From positions 1 through 29,983 of the forward strand of contig NZ_CAJTQC010000033.1 in the NCBI RefSeq assembly GCF_910578445.1: a stretch of 29,983 nt of DNA. Reading direction: 5' to 3'. The notes beneath the pieces were generated by a model, which was not told where the DNA came from, searched no databases, and saw only the letters and a list, made by a program, of their open reading frames with translations. The position numbers were made by a program, and so were the translations under genes. Source of the stretch: an uncultured Duncaniella sp. GTDB lineage: Bacteria; Bacteroidota; Bacteroidia; Bacteroidales; Muribaculaceae. Of this stretch, positions 16,946-25,435 are shown piece by piece (position 1 is the first letter of the stretch; the number at the start of each line of letters is the position of its first letter).

Positions 16946-17881
16946 ATGGATATACTCCAAGTTGAAAACGTCAGCAAATCCTATTCCTCCCATCTTGCGC
17001 TCGACAATGTATCGCTCAACGTGCCTGAAGGAAAGGTCTATGGACTGTTAGGCCCTAACGGCGCAGGAAAGACAACGCTGATACGAATTATCAATCATAT
17101 CACCGCCCCCGACAACGGACAGGTGCTGTTCAACGGCCACCGGCTCACGCAGGCTGATGTCGAACACATCGGCTATCTTCCCGAAGAGCGCGGACTCTAC
17201 AAAAAAATGAAGGTCGGCGAGCAGGCCGTATTTTTCGCACGCCTCAAAGGTCTGTCAAAACAGGATGCTGTCAGAGAGCTGAGACGGTGGTTCGAAAAAT
17301 TCGACATACTGTCGTGGTGGGACAAAAAAGTCGAAGAGCTGTCAAAAGGAATGGCCCAGAAAGTGCAGTTCATCATCACTGTGCTCCACCGTCCGCAACT
17401 CCTGATTTTCGACGAACCTTTTTCCGGTTTCGACCCCATCAACGCGACACTCCTGAAAGAAGAGATTCTCAAGCTCAAAGATGAAGGCTCAACCGTGATT
17501 TTCTCGACCCACAACATGTCGTCGGTCGAAGAAATCTGCGACAACATCACCCTCATCAACAAAAGCCGCAACATCCTCAGCGGAAACGTAGAGGAAATAC
17601 GCCGGCAGTATTTCGGAAACCGCTACGACCTCACTTTCACCGGCGACCCGCGCAGCCTCATGGAGCGCCTGCAGCCTGTCGCAAGCGAATTTGCCATCCT
17701 CGACCCCGATGCGCAGGGCCGTCCGCGCCTCAACTTCCATCTCAACGATGACGCGACGCTCCGCGATGCCATTTCGATTGCCAATGACAGTGTCGTCCTT
17801 GCAGGCATCAACGAAAGCATCGCATCGATGAACGACATATTCATCCGCGCCGTCAAGGAAGACGGCAGAACCAATAGCTGA
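16946..17881 (+). CDS. ABC-2 transporter ATP-binding protein (NatA-like)
   Basis: This 311-residue cytoplasmic ATPase powers the permease encoded next to it. Motifs are complete: Walker A GPNGAGKT (36-43), the ABC signature LSKGM (132-136), Walker B LLIFDE (152-157), the D-loop SGFDP and the H-loop His189 in FSTHN. The segment after residue 215 resembles the C-terminal extension found on NatA-type exporters. It begins 42 bases after the ECF -10 element and is followed by the permease after 35 bases. Placement under an ECF promoter suggests an envelope-stress or toxic-compound export role; the substrate is unknown. Confidence 0.93.
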   Translation: MDILQVENVSKSYSSHLALDNVSLNVPEGKVYGLLGPNGAGKTTLIRIINHITAPDNGQVLFNGHRLTQADVEHIGYLPEERGLYKKMKVGEQAVFFARLKGLSKQDAVRELRRWFEKFDILSWWDKKVEELSKGMAQKVQFIITVLHRPQLLIFDEPFSGFDPINATLLKEEILKLKDEGSTVIFSTHNMSSVEEICDNITLINKSRNILSGNVEEIRRQYFGNRYDLTFTGDPRSLMERLQPVASEFAILDPDAQGRPRLNFHLNDDATLRDAISIANDSVVLAGINESIASMNDIFIRAVKEDGRTNS

Positions 17882-17916
17882 AAAGCCGCCTAACGCATAA
17901 AAAAAATCAAATCCCC

Positions 17917-19227
17917 ATGTCAAAAATAGGTATAGTAATCGAGCGCGAATACATGGAGCGCGTCAAGAAAAAAAGCTTCATCTTCACCACAATCCTAATG
18001 CCGGTGCTGATGTTGATTCTCATGGCTCTTCCGGCCTTAATCATGAATTATGTCGACTCATCGGACACTACCGTGGCGGTGATTGACAATAGCGGTATAA
18101 TCCTCCCACAGCTCAAGGATTCCGAATCGCTCAGTTTCCGCCCGGCGACAGATGCGACGGTCGACTCCGCACTCACCCGCGAAGGCATTGACGCTGTGCT
18201 CGTCATCCCCGACAACATCCTTACCGGCAACCGCAACGGTCTCAAGTATTACACCAACGGTCCTTCGTCGGTCGGCACGGAATCAGGAATTGTCAATCAG
18301 ATCAACAACATCATCGAGACCGAACGGCTCAAAGGCTACAACATAGCCAACCTTGACGATATACTCGAAAGCGTCAAGAGCAATGTAAGCCTTACGACCG
18401 TCCGCGCCGACAAAGACAGCGAAGAGAGCAACTCATCAATGTTCAGCTACGGTGTAGGCATCGGCATGACATTCGTCCTCTATATGTTCCTTCTCATCTA
18501 TGGTCAGATGGTCATGACCTCAATCATCGAGGAGAAAGGCAACCGTGTGCTCGAAGTTGTCGTGTCGTCCGTCAAGCCCGCACAGCTCATGATGGGCAAG
18601 ATTGTCGGTGTGGCACTCGTCGCAGTGACCCAGATGGTGATATGGGGCATTCTCCTCGCCCTCATGTCGGCCTACCTTCTCCCTGCACTTATGCCGGCCG
18701 ATGCAATGGCCGACATAGCTGCCGTGCAGAGCGGCAACTTCGATAGCGTAAGTGATCCGTCGTCAATCGAGATACTACAGGCTGTCGGGATGCTCGGCGA
18801 TGTAAGCCACATCCTCTCGCTGATTGCCCTGATGACCGTATTCCTCGTCTTCGGTTTTCTTCTCTACTCGTCGATTTTCGCTGCTGTCGGCTCGTCGGTC
18901 GACAATATTCAGGACGCAAGCCAGCTCACTTCGTTCGCAGTCTTCCCGATTATCTTCGGTCTTATATTCGCCACGGTAGCAGCCACCGATCCTATGGGAA
19001 GCATTGCATTCTGGATGTCGATGTTCCCGCTGACATCTCCGATGGTCATGGTCGCCCGCATCCCCTTCGGAATTCCGGCTTGGGAAATCGCACTTTCACT
19101 CGTATTGCTCGCAATCGGATTCATATCAATGGTATGGCTCGCAGGCAAAATTTACCGCGTCGGCATCTTCATGTATGGAAAGAAGCCTTCGATAAAGGAA
19201 CTGATACGCTGGATAAACTACAAATAA
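17917..19227 (+). CDS. ABC-2 transporter permease (NatB-like)
   Basis: This 436-residue inner-membrane protein has the ABC-2 permease layout: an N-terminal cytosolic stretch (IEREYMERVKKKSFIFTTI), a first membrane helix (about 24-45), a large extracytoplasmic domain (about 46-180) and then five further helices. The family signature MTSIIEEKGNRVLEVVVSSVKPAQLMMGKIVGV lies after the second helix. It forms an exporter with the preceding ATPase, probably as a dimer, since only one permease gene is present. The pair ends at the hairpin at 19267. Related pairs export sodium, antibiotics or peptides; nothing here fixes the cargo. Confidence 0.92.
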   Translation: MSKIGIVIEREYMERVKKKSFIFTTILMPVLMLILMALPALIMNYVDSSDTTVAVIDNSGIILPQLKDSESLSFRPATDATVDSALTREGIDAVLVIPDNILTGNRNGLKYYTNGPSSVGTESGIVNQINNIIETERLKGYNIANLDDILESVKSNVSLTTVRADKDSEESNSSMFSYGVGIGMTFVLYMFLLIYGQMVMTSIIEEKGNRVLEVVVSSVKPAQLMMGKIVGVALVAVTQMVIWGILLALMSAYLLPALMPADAMADIAAVQSGNFDSVSDPSSIEILQAVGMLGDVSHILSLIALMTVFLVFGFLLYSSIFAAVGSSVDNIQDASQLTSFAVFPIIFGLIFATVAATDPMGSIAFWMSMFPLTSPMVMVARIPFGIPAWEIALSLVLLAIGFISMVWLAGKIYRVGIFMYGKKPSIKELIRWINYK

Positions 19228-19266
19228 ATATCCCTACCGGACATCATCTCACATAATAGACTGTAC

Positions 19267-19308
19267 ACCAAAGGCCTGCACTGCTAATTTGCGGTGCAGG
19301 CCTTTGGT
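19267..19308 (+). terminator. Hairpin after the ABC exporter genes (no T-run)
   Basis: A perfect 14-bp stem (19267-19280 with 19295-19308), extendable inward by one pair, lies 40 bases past the permease stop. No T-tract follows. It is a terminator candidate by position and stem strength. Confidence 0.65.
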
Positions 19309-19617
19309 ATAGAGTCAAGCCATTGAGACATATCCTCGACTACAGACGGAATTACATACCCTGAGGCGTTGCTTTTACATTTTTAAAAGGCCGTTAAAAA
19401 AATCTTGTTAATTTCAAGCCATGAGTTTTTCAGACAAAACAGCCTCTAAGCCCCATACAGCTGTTTTAACCATTGTTAAACAAACTGTTGTTTGATGTGT
19501 CACAAAACCAAGAGGCTTCCTGCAATATCCACACCTCAGCATGTCTCAATCCATTATCTTATCCCGTGACAACCGTAACGTCCTGCCACAAAGCCGTGCG
19601 AGATTGAACCGTCGCTA
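19309..19617. other. Non-coding stretch with small inverted repeats, no gene recognised
   Basis: This 309-base stretch has no convincing reading frame. It holds small inverted repeats: an 8-bp pair at 19436-19443 and 19460-19467, and a 6-bp pair at 19478-19483 and 19488-19493. It may be a decayed remnant or hold a small RNA, but no known RNA family was recognised. Confidence 0.4.
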
Positions 19618-19648
19618 TTGTGGTTTTGCAGGAAAATCGTTATTTTTG
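19618..19648 (+). promoter_or_regulatory. Promoter of the Trp/Gly-repeat protein gene
   Basis: TATTTTTG (19641-19648) is a perfect -7 element and TTG at 19618-19620 is the -33, with a 20-bp spacer. The leader to the ATG is about 105 bases. Confidence 0.65.
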
Positions 19649-19670
19649 CGCTATTTATGTCACATGCGCG

Positions 19671-19701
19671 CGTGAATGATTAAACTTTTAATCATCTCAC
19701 G
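19671..19701 (+). other. 5'-leader hairpin
   Basis: In the predicted leader, a 9-bp stem (19676-19684 with 19687-19695) is extended by five more pairs (19671-19675 with 19697-19701) past a one-base bulge. As it lies near the expected 5' end, an mRNA-stabilising role is plausible. Confidence 0.5.
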
Positions 19702-19760
19702 TGTCTAAACTATAAGATAGCAGTTAATCGAATCTCTCACTTCTCTCTATATATCACACA

Positions 19761-20858
19761 ATGAACTTTAAACGACTTACAATTTTTGTGGCAACCGCAT
19801 TCGCAGCCGTAGGATTAATGTCAGCCCAGTCATATTTCGACGATGACATCTACTACAATGCATCAAAAGCCACTAAGCCTGCCAAGACGCAGACTAAGAA
19901 TTCATCATCAAGCCGTAAAGCCGTCGTTGTCTACGACTATCCGGCAGCCGACACCTACACCGTCAACGGAACTCGCTCAATCAGCGTCGACGAATATAAC
20001 CGCCGTGGCATCTTCGCGACAGACTCATTGAGCGCCGACACAACGGCTACCGACTTTGCCTATACACGACGAATCGAACAGTTCTATAACCCCGACATCG
20101 TAAATGCGTCGGGCGACAAGGAACTTGCCAATATCTATTATATGGAACCCGACGAGGTCAACATCTATGTCAACACCCCGTCAGGTTATTGGGGATATGA
20201 CTACTTCTACCCCTACAACGCATGGAACACTCCCTACTGGGCAAGCAACTACTGGCGCTGGAACTCAAGCTGGTATTGGGGTTCATGGTATGACCCATAC
20301 TGGTCTTGGAACTGGGGTTGGGGACCTTCGTGGAGCTGGGGACCTGCATGGGGACCGTCATGGGCTTGGGGACCCGCATGGGGACCTGCCTGGGGTCCAT
20401 CGTGGGGCTGGGGGCCGTCATGGGGAAGCGGACGCCCTTACAATCCACGTCATCCGGGAGCATTCGGCCATCTGCCAAATGGCTCGGGAACTCCGGCCAC
20501 AAGCGTACGTCCGGGTATCTCCAACCGTCATCGCGGTGGAGCTAACCGTGATTTTATCGTCAACAGACCTTCAACAGGTAATCGTCCCGGCGTTTCAACC
20601 AGACCCGGGACAAGCACCCGTCCCGGAATAAACTCCAATACGACTACTAATAACCGACGCCCGACAACGACGACACGACCATCAAACAATAACAACTATA
20701 CACGACCGGATTACAATAATAACAACTCTAACTACAATCGTCCATCAACAACAAACGGTGGCCGATACAACGGCGGCAGCTATACCGGCGGTGGAAGCCG
20801 TGGAGGCTTCGGAGGCGGTGGTTCACGCACATCCGGCGGAGGCCGTGGCCGTCACTAA
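19761..20858 (+). CDS. Secreted low-complexity protein with a Trp/Gly/Pro repeat domain
   Basis: This 365-residue protein starts with a signal peptide (about 1-22, ending MSAQ) and a moderately normal N-terminal domain (about 55-140; VVVYDYPAADTYTVNG and ANIYYMEPDEVNIYVNTP). Residues 144-221 hold 22 tryptophans in alternating Trp-Gly-Pro-Ala/Ser units such as WGPAWGPSW. Residues 240-335 are rich in Arg, Pro, Thr and Asn (STRPGTSTRPG), and the tail is Gly/Ser/Arg-rich. I do not recognise a family. It would be exported to the periplasm or cell surface, and the aromatic repeat could bind glycans, membranes or itself. The repeated DNA at about 20310-20420 could change copy number by slippage. It has its own promoter (19618) and terminator (20876). 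Confidence 0.82.
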   Translation: MNFKRLTIFVATAFAAVGLMSAQSYFDDDIYYNASKATKPAKTQTKNSSSSRKAVVVYDYPAADTYTVNGTRSISVDEYNRRGIFATDSLSADTTATDFAYTRRIEQFYNPDIVNASGDKELANIYYMEPDEVNIYVNTPSGYWGYDYFYPYNAWNTPYWASNYWRWNSSWYWGSWYDPYWSWNWGWGPSWSWGPAWGPSWAWGPAWGPAWGPSWGWGPSWGSGRPYNPRHPGAFGHLPNGSGTPATSVRPGISNRHRGGANRDFIVNRPSTGNRPGVSTRPGTSTRPGINSNTTTNNRRPTTTTRPSNNNNYTRPDYNNNNSNYNRPSTTNGGRYNGGSYTGGGSRGGFGGGGSRTSGGGRGRH

Positions 20859-20875
20859 TCAATCCATCTCATAGA

Positions 20876-20926
20876 GCACCGTACATTGTGTCACATGTTC
20901 GGGATGTACGGTGCTTATAATCTTTT
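20876..20926 (+). terminator. Terminator after the Trp/Gly-repeat gene
   Basis: A perfect 11-bp stem (20876-20886 with 20904-20914) is followed by T-rich sequence to 20926. It begins 17 bases past the stop codon. Confidence 0.75.
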
Positions 20927-20957
20927 TGTCTATTAAAAAACTCACAATTTTCAGCTT

Positions 20958-22634
20958 ATGAACAAGAAAGTATTGGCAGGGGTGCTTGTAGCTCTCCCCG
21001 GAGCTATCATGGCACAGACAGCTATTGATGCCTACTCAATATCACAGAACGACCTCAGAGGATCGGCCCGCTTCATGTCGATGGGCGGTGCGTTCACTGC
21101 TCTTGGTGGCGACATCTCCACCCTCAACCAGAATCCCGGCGGTATCGGAGTCTATCGCAGCAGCGACCTTTCCGCGACTCTCGACATCACAATGCAATCG
21201 TCGAAATTCAGTGCCGTAGGTTTTTCAAACACCCAAAAATATACCAACGTCGGATGTAACAGCTTCGGCTACGTCGGCTCTGTCAACCTCGGTTCAAACT
21301 CTGCAATGCCGTTCTTCAACTGGGGCGCAAGCTATTCGCGACTCGCATCATTCGACCGGCGCTATAGCGGCAGCATGGGAGCTATCAAAACATCGCTTAC
21401 CAACCTTATCGCCGATTTCACGAACGCCGATGAATGGACTCAGCAGGAACTCTACAGCAATGACTACAATATCTTCAACCCCTATCTTGATGGAGGCGCA
21501 CCATGGTCGAGCATCCTCATGTATAGCGGCTACGGCATAAACCCAATCTCGCCCAATGCCAACTCATATACAGGCCTCTACGACTATAACCGCACTTCAG
21601 GATCGGCAGCTGTCAGCGTCGAGGAGAAAGGTCATGTTGACGAATACTCCATAAACTTTGGCGGAAACGTATCTGATGTCGTCTACTGGGGCATCGGATT
21701 CGGTATCACCGACATCGACTTCCGCTCGCGGACGTTCTACAGCGAGAGCTTCGACAATGCCAACGTCTCTGCTTCATCCGACGGTCAATCATACACCAAC
21801 GGAACTGCCGACTATACACTCGGAAACTACAAACATATCTGGGGTAGCGGATTCAACTTCAAGGCCGGTCTCATCTTCAAGCCTATCAACGAATTCCGCC
21901 TCGGTATCGCCGTCCATACACCGACCTACTACAATCTTTCCTACGAAGGTAGCGGTTCAATGACCTATGCCTATCAGGCTGCAGCCTACGGACAGGGGCA
22001 GACCCTCAAAGGCACTGCCGTCACAGACGAAGGATATCTTGATGAATTTGACTGGAAGAGCCGCACCCCATGGCGTCTGATGGTCGGAGCAGCCGGAGTC
22101 ATCGGCGGTCGCGCAATCATAAGCGCCGACTATGAATATCGTGCCTCCAACGACATTAAAGTGCAGGACTTCAACGGCAATGATTACGCAGACATTAATT
22201 CCGATGTAAAGACCTACTACAAAGCTCAAAACATCATGCGCCTCGGTCTCGAATACCGTCTGACACCTCAGTTCAGCCTTCGTGCCGGCTATGTCTACGA
22301 AACATCGCCTGTCACTACCGAAGCAATGGATGGATACCGCATCACTCCCAACGGACCTGCCGCCACCTATATATATACAAGCGGTCCGCATGATACCGAA
22401 ACCCTGCCATCCTACACTTTCGACAAGACGACACAATATATTACCTGTGGTCTCGGCTATCGCTACAAGAATTTCTATGCTGACGCTGCCTATGTGCATC
22501 GTTCTCGCAAAAGTAAATTCAGCGCATTTACCGACTATAATGAAAATGCGACAGGCGACCTCATAATTGCCCCCACAGGAACTGTCAGCGACAACAACAA
22601 TTCAATCGTCCTGACCGTCGGCTTCCGTTTCTAA
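20958..22634 (+). CDS. Outer-membrane beta-barrel protein (OMPP1/FadL/TodX-like)
   Basis: This 558-residue protein has a 20-residue signal peptide (ending IMAQ). The N-terminal block GSARFMSMGGAFTALGGDISTLNQNPGGIGVY closely matches the start of OMPP1/FadL-type barrels, where it forms the plug region. The rest alternates aromatic and polar residues, as in beta-strands, and the protein ends IVLTVGFRF with a terminal Phe as expected for BAM-dependent insertion. Such proteins usually let hydrophobic compounds cross the outer membrane. Bacteroidetes copies are often labelled hemin receptors without proof. It is only 100 bases from the repeat protein but separated by a terminator. Confidence 0.85.
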   Translation: MNKKVLAGVLVALPGAIMAQTAIDAYSISQNDLRGSARFMSMGGAFTALGGDISTLNQNPGGIGVYRSSDLSATLDITMQSSKFSAVGFSNTQKYTNVGCNSFGYVGSVNLGSNSAMPFFNWGASYSRLASFDRRYSGSMGAIKTSLTNLIADFTNADEWTQQELYSNDYNIFNPYLDGGAPWSSILMYSGYGINPISPNANSYTGLYDYNRTSGSAAVSVEEKGHVDEYSINFGGNVSDVVYWGIGFGITDIDFRSRTFYSESFDNANVSASSDGQSYTNGTADYTLGNYKHIWGSGFNFKAGLIFKPINEFRLGIAVHTPTYYNLSYEGSGSMTYAYQAAAYGQGQTLKGTAVTDEGYLDEFDWKSRTPWRLMVGAAGVIGGRAIISADYEYRASNDIKVQDFNGNDYADINSDVKTYYKAQNIMRLGLEYRLTPQFSLRAGYVYETSPVTTEAMDGYRITPNGPAATYIYTSGPHDTETLPSYTFDKTTQYITCGLGYRYKNFYADAAYVHRSRKSKFSAFTDYNENATGDLIIAPTGTVSDNNNSIVLTVGFRF

Positions 22635-22660
22635 TCCCCATAGTCTCCGACAGTCAGAAT

Positions 22661-22766
22661 CTCCCTCTGACTGTAAGAAACCATCTCTGACCCTCACACT
22701 GTCTCCCTCCTGACTGTCAGAAACCTCCTCCGACCATCGCTGTCTCCTTCCTGACTGTCAGCAGGC
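22661..22766 (+). repeat. Degenerate ~42-bp tandem repeat, three units
   Basis: Three copies of a unit containing CTCCyTCCTGACTGTCAG start their CTGACTGT cores at 22667, 22710 and 22751, giving periods of 43 and 41 bases. The core CTGACTGTCAG is itself an odd palindrome. Partial related pieces (GACAGTCAG at 22649, CCGTCAG at 22771) flank the array. It lies just past the outer-membrane protein gene. Confidence 0.6.
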
Positions 22767-22791
22767 CTCTCCGTCAGTTACGACTCAAACC

Positions 22792-22936
22792 GGCTTTCGA
22801 GCCAACAAGACATCTTAACCACCAACCCAAAACCGCGTCCGAAGGACGCAGACCTACTCATAACCGGGTACATCGAAGCTCCGCGAAGATGTGCCCGGGA
22901 TCCCATCTCCCCCACCCCACGTGTCCGGCAGGACAC
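22792..22936. repeat. Cluster of four short GC-rich palindromes (REP-like)
   Basis: Four hairpins follow each other in the leader of the helicase gene: 22792-22803 (4-bp stem, TTCG loop), 22835-22849 (6-bp stem, GAA loop), 22864-22898 (11-bp stem with a mismatch or wobble) and 22921-22936 (6-bp stem, GGCA loop). Stems of the form GnGTCC/GGACnC recur. This looks like a repetitive extragenic palindrome cluster, or structured leader RNA. Confidence 0.5.
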
Positions 22937-22969
22937 GGACTTACCATCACTAATCACACAGACACCCAC

Positions 22970-25018
22970 ATGGCAAAAAAGGCTTCGAGACCTCCGAAAC
23001 ATAAAGCAACAGACGAAAACATCGACCTCAACAACCCGGAATTCATCAAAGCCTGGGAACTGATACAACACACCAGACAGTCGATTTTCCTGACCGGCAA
23101 AGCCGGAACAGGAAAATCGACTTTTCTGCGCTACATAACCTCACACACCCATAAAAAACACGTAGTCCTCGCCCCCACAGGAATAGCGGCAGTCAACGTC
23201 GGAGGCGTCACACTCCACTCATTCTTCCGCATCCCGTTCAAGCCGATTGTCCCCGACGACCCCGACTTCCTCCCCGACCGCATCAAACAGCGCATGAAAT
23301 ATCCCGGAAACCTCGTCAAACTCATCCGCGAAATAGAGCTCATAATAATTGACGAAATCTCAATGGTGCGGGCTGACATAATCGACTTTGTCGACCTCCT
23401 CCTTCGCACCTATTCCGGCAACCAGAGAGAACCATTCGGCGGAAAACAGTTGCTATTCGTCGGCGACATCTTCCAGCTCGAACCGGTCCTGTCAGGCGAC
23501 ATGCGCGACATCCTGCGGAAATTCTACCGCGACCCGTTCTTCTTCTCAGCCCGTGTATTCGAGCGCATACGTCTCGTCCCGATCGAACTGCGCAAAATCT
23601 ACCGACAGAGCGAAAGCGACTTTGTGGAACTACTCGACCGCATCCGCACCGGTGCTGTCACACGCGAAGACCTCATGCACCTCAACACACGCTGCCTCAC
23701 GACACCATCGCTGCTCGACCAACCGGACTCAAAACACACCATGACCCTCGCATCGCGTCGCGACATGGTCGACCATATCAACGAGACACAGCTCAAAGCA
23801 ATCGAAAGGCCGCTTGTTGTCTTCACAGGAACAATAAAGGGCGATTTCCCTGAAAACTCCCTGCCAACCGACCTTGAACTATCGCTCAAAGAAGGGGCAC
23901 AGGTAGTGTTCATCAAAAATTCCCCTGACAAACTATGGGTAAACGGCACAATCGGCACTGTGAAAACCCTCACAAAAGACCTCATCGAAGTCAAGCTCGA
24001 AAACGGCTCGACGCATGCCGTCGAACCTGAAAAATGGTCAAATATCCGATACATCTACGACCCTCAGACTCGTAAGATTCATGAAGAAGAACTCGGAAGC
24101 TTCACACAATATCCGATAAAACTTGCATGGGCCCTCACAATCCACAAAAGTCAGGGACTCACGTTCAACAATGTCATCATCGACATGGGGCGTGGCGCGT
24201 TCACAGGCGGACAAACATATGTAGCCCTCTCGCGCTGCCGCAGCTTCGAAGGCATGACGCTGCGCTCCACCGTCGCCGACCGCGACATCTTTGTCAATCC
24301 GGCCATAATAAATTTCAGTCGCTCGTTTAACGACCCGATAATCATCGACGAAGCCATGCGTAAGGCGCACGCCGACGAATGCTACATCAACGCCATAGCC
24401 AAAGCAGATGCGGGAGACCTTGGCGGAGCGTTCGAACTATTCGTCGAAGGAAACAAGTCGTGGTCAATACTCGAAAACGAGAGCGCCATGCGGTTTGCAC
24501 GTCGAAAACTCGGAATCGTAGATTCACTCCGCCTGCGCGTGGCCGAGCTCGAGGCACGGATTGAATCCGACACCCGTCGTTTCACGGACATGGCACACGA
24601 ATACACATCGCTTGGCGACGATTGCCGCCTTGACGACATGCCCCTGCCTGCAATCGCCAACTATGACAAGGCTCTGACACTGCTTCCCGACCATGTGGCA
24701 GCTCTCTACGGACGCGCACTTGCCAACATGACACTCGAGGATTACAACGCCGCCATTCGCGATTTCGACAAAGTAATCACCCTCCAGCCCGACCATTTCG
24801 ACTCGCTCGTCCGCATGGGACTGGCATATCACAATCTGTCAGACCCACACAACGCCATGGACCGCTGTCTCATAGCCCTCAAGCTCACCGAGACAAACGA
24901 CTACCCGCGCCCCCTCCTGTCAACCCTCCACTCACTCCTCGCTGACATCTACGATTCAATCGGCGACGCATCCTCAGCCCAACACCACCGCCAGATCGCA
25001 GCCCGACTTAAGAGATAA
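22970..25018 (+). CDS. Pif1/RecD-like DNA helicase with C-terminal TPR region
   Basis: This 682-residue superfamily-1 helicase would unwind DNA 5'-3' during replication or repair. Walker A GKAGTGKST (43-51), LAPTGIAAVNVGGVTLHSFF (67-86), Walker B IIIDE (125-129), GDIFQLEPV (165-173) and the late motif TIHKSQGLTF (390-399) with YVALSRC are present. After about residue 560 the sequence turns into tetratricopeptide-like repeats (ANYDKALTLLPDHVAALYGRA, then AAIRDFDKVITLQPDHFDSL), a protein-protein interaction platform. The frame is open upstream to an ATG at 22889, but that 27-residue stretch (Pro, His and Cys-rich) runs through a hairpin cluster. MAKKASRPPK at 22970 is the likelier start. Confidence 0.9.
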   Translation: MAKKASRPPKHKATDENIDLNNPEFIKAWELIQHTRQSIFLTGKAGTGKSTFLRYITSHTHKKHVVLAPTGIAAVNVGGVTLHSFFRIPFKPIVPDDPDFLPDRIKQRMKYPGNLVKLIREIELIIIDEISMVRADIIDFVDLLLRTYSGNQREPFGGKQLLFVGDIFQLEPVLSGDMRDILRKFYRDPFFFSARVFERIRLVPIELRKIYRQSESDFVELLDRIRTGAVTREDLMHLNTRCLTTPSLLDQPDSKHTMTLASRRDMVDHINETQLKAIERPLVVFTGTIKGDFPENSLPTDLELSLKEGAQVVFIKNSPDKLWVNGTIGTVKTLTKDLIEVKLENGSTHAVEPEKWSNIRYIYDPQTRKIHEEELGSFTQYPIKLAWALTIHKSQGLTFNNVIIDMGRGAFTGGQTYVALSRCRSFEGMTLRSTVADRDIFVNPAIINFSRSFNDPIIIDEAMRKAHADECYINAIAKADAGDLGGAFELFVEGNKSWSILENESAMRFARRKLGIVDSLRLRVAELEARIESDTRRFTDMAHEYTSLGDDCRLDDMPLPAIANYDKALTLLPDHVAALYGRALANMTLEDYNAAIRDFDKVITLQPDHFDSLVRMGLAYHNLSDPHNAMDRCLIALKLTETNDYPRPLLSTLHSLLADIYDSIGDASSAQHHRQIAARLKR

Positions 25019-25093
25019 ATCCACCTTCGACATTCGAGTTGAGTTAAGTGTATTTGTATTATGGTATAAATAGCAGCATGATAGTGCAAATAT

Positions 25094-25153
25094 ATGATGT
25101 AAATTACGAAGCCCGCAGACGAAATCGCCTGCGGGCTTCGTAATTTACATCAT
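25094..25153. terminator. 25-bp perfect hairpin between helicase gene and invertible promoter
   Basis: Arms at 25094-25118 and 25129-25153 match perfectly over 25 bp, with a 10-base loop. It has no long T-run, but its position lets it stop transcripts from the helicase gene and those leaving the invertible promoter leftwards. Confidence 0.75.
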
Positions 25154-25247
25154 AATTCCTATGACGCATATACAAGACTGATGATGTTAAAAACGTCTCT
25201 CCTCTTAAATCCATAAATCGAGGCCTTGTTATAACTTCAAGTCACAA

Positions 25248-25264
25248 TCTCTTATTTAGAGATT
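25248..25264 (+). repeat. Left inverted repeat of the invertible element
   Basis: This is 17 bp identical to the reverse complement of 25419-25435. With two flanking bases it forms a recombinase-core-like site: 7-bp arms AATCTCT and AGAGATT around a 5-bp TATTT spacer (25246-25264). Confidence 0.8.
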
Positions 25265-25276
25265 AATTTGGGTATG

Positions 25277-25308
25277 CAAAATTAATAAACTTTTCGATAA
25301 CAGCCAAA
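25277..25308 (-). promoter_or_regulatory. Promoter inside the invertible segment (currently facing away)
   Basis: On the - strand TTTG (25308-25305), a 20-base spacer and TAATTTTG (25284-25277) give a full match to the Bacteroides -33/-7 consensus. Inversion about the repeats would place the -7 at about 25399-25406 on the + strand, facing the polysaccharide operon. Confidence 0.75.
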
Positions 25309-25418
25309 TAGCACCAGCATTTTTGCCTTATCAAAATATAATTTTACGGACTTATTTATATTGGTATTCAAATTTGCAATTTTAAGCCTTTATTTATTAG
25401 ATATTTGTCTCAAACTTG

Positions 25419-25435
25419 AATCTCTAAATAAGAGA
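25419..25435 (-). repeat. Right inverted repeat of the invertible element
   Basis: This is the exact reverse complement of 25248-25264. The spacer reads AAATA here against TATTT on the left, as expected for sites in opposite orientation. The outer arm is less perfect (AGAGAGC). Confidence 0.8.

Noticed and set aside
19309..19617. Possible structured small RNA in the intergenic stretch
   Set aside because: The inverted repeats are short and no known RNA family was recognised by eye, so no RNA gene is claimed.
20310..20420. DNA repeat considered as a CRISPR array or mobile element
   Set aside because: It lies inside an open frame and encodes the regular WGPAW/WGPSW repeat; there are no unique spacers.
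21957..22499. 180-residue open frame on the - strand
   Set aside because: It is antisense to the outer-membrane barrel gene and shows no recognisable features.
22889..22969. N-terminal extension of the helicase to an upstream ATG
   Set aside because: The 27 extra residues run through palindromic leader DNA and are Pro/His/Cys-rich. The start at 22970 is more typical.
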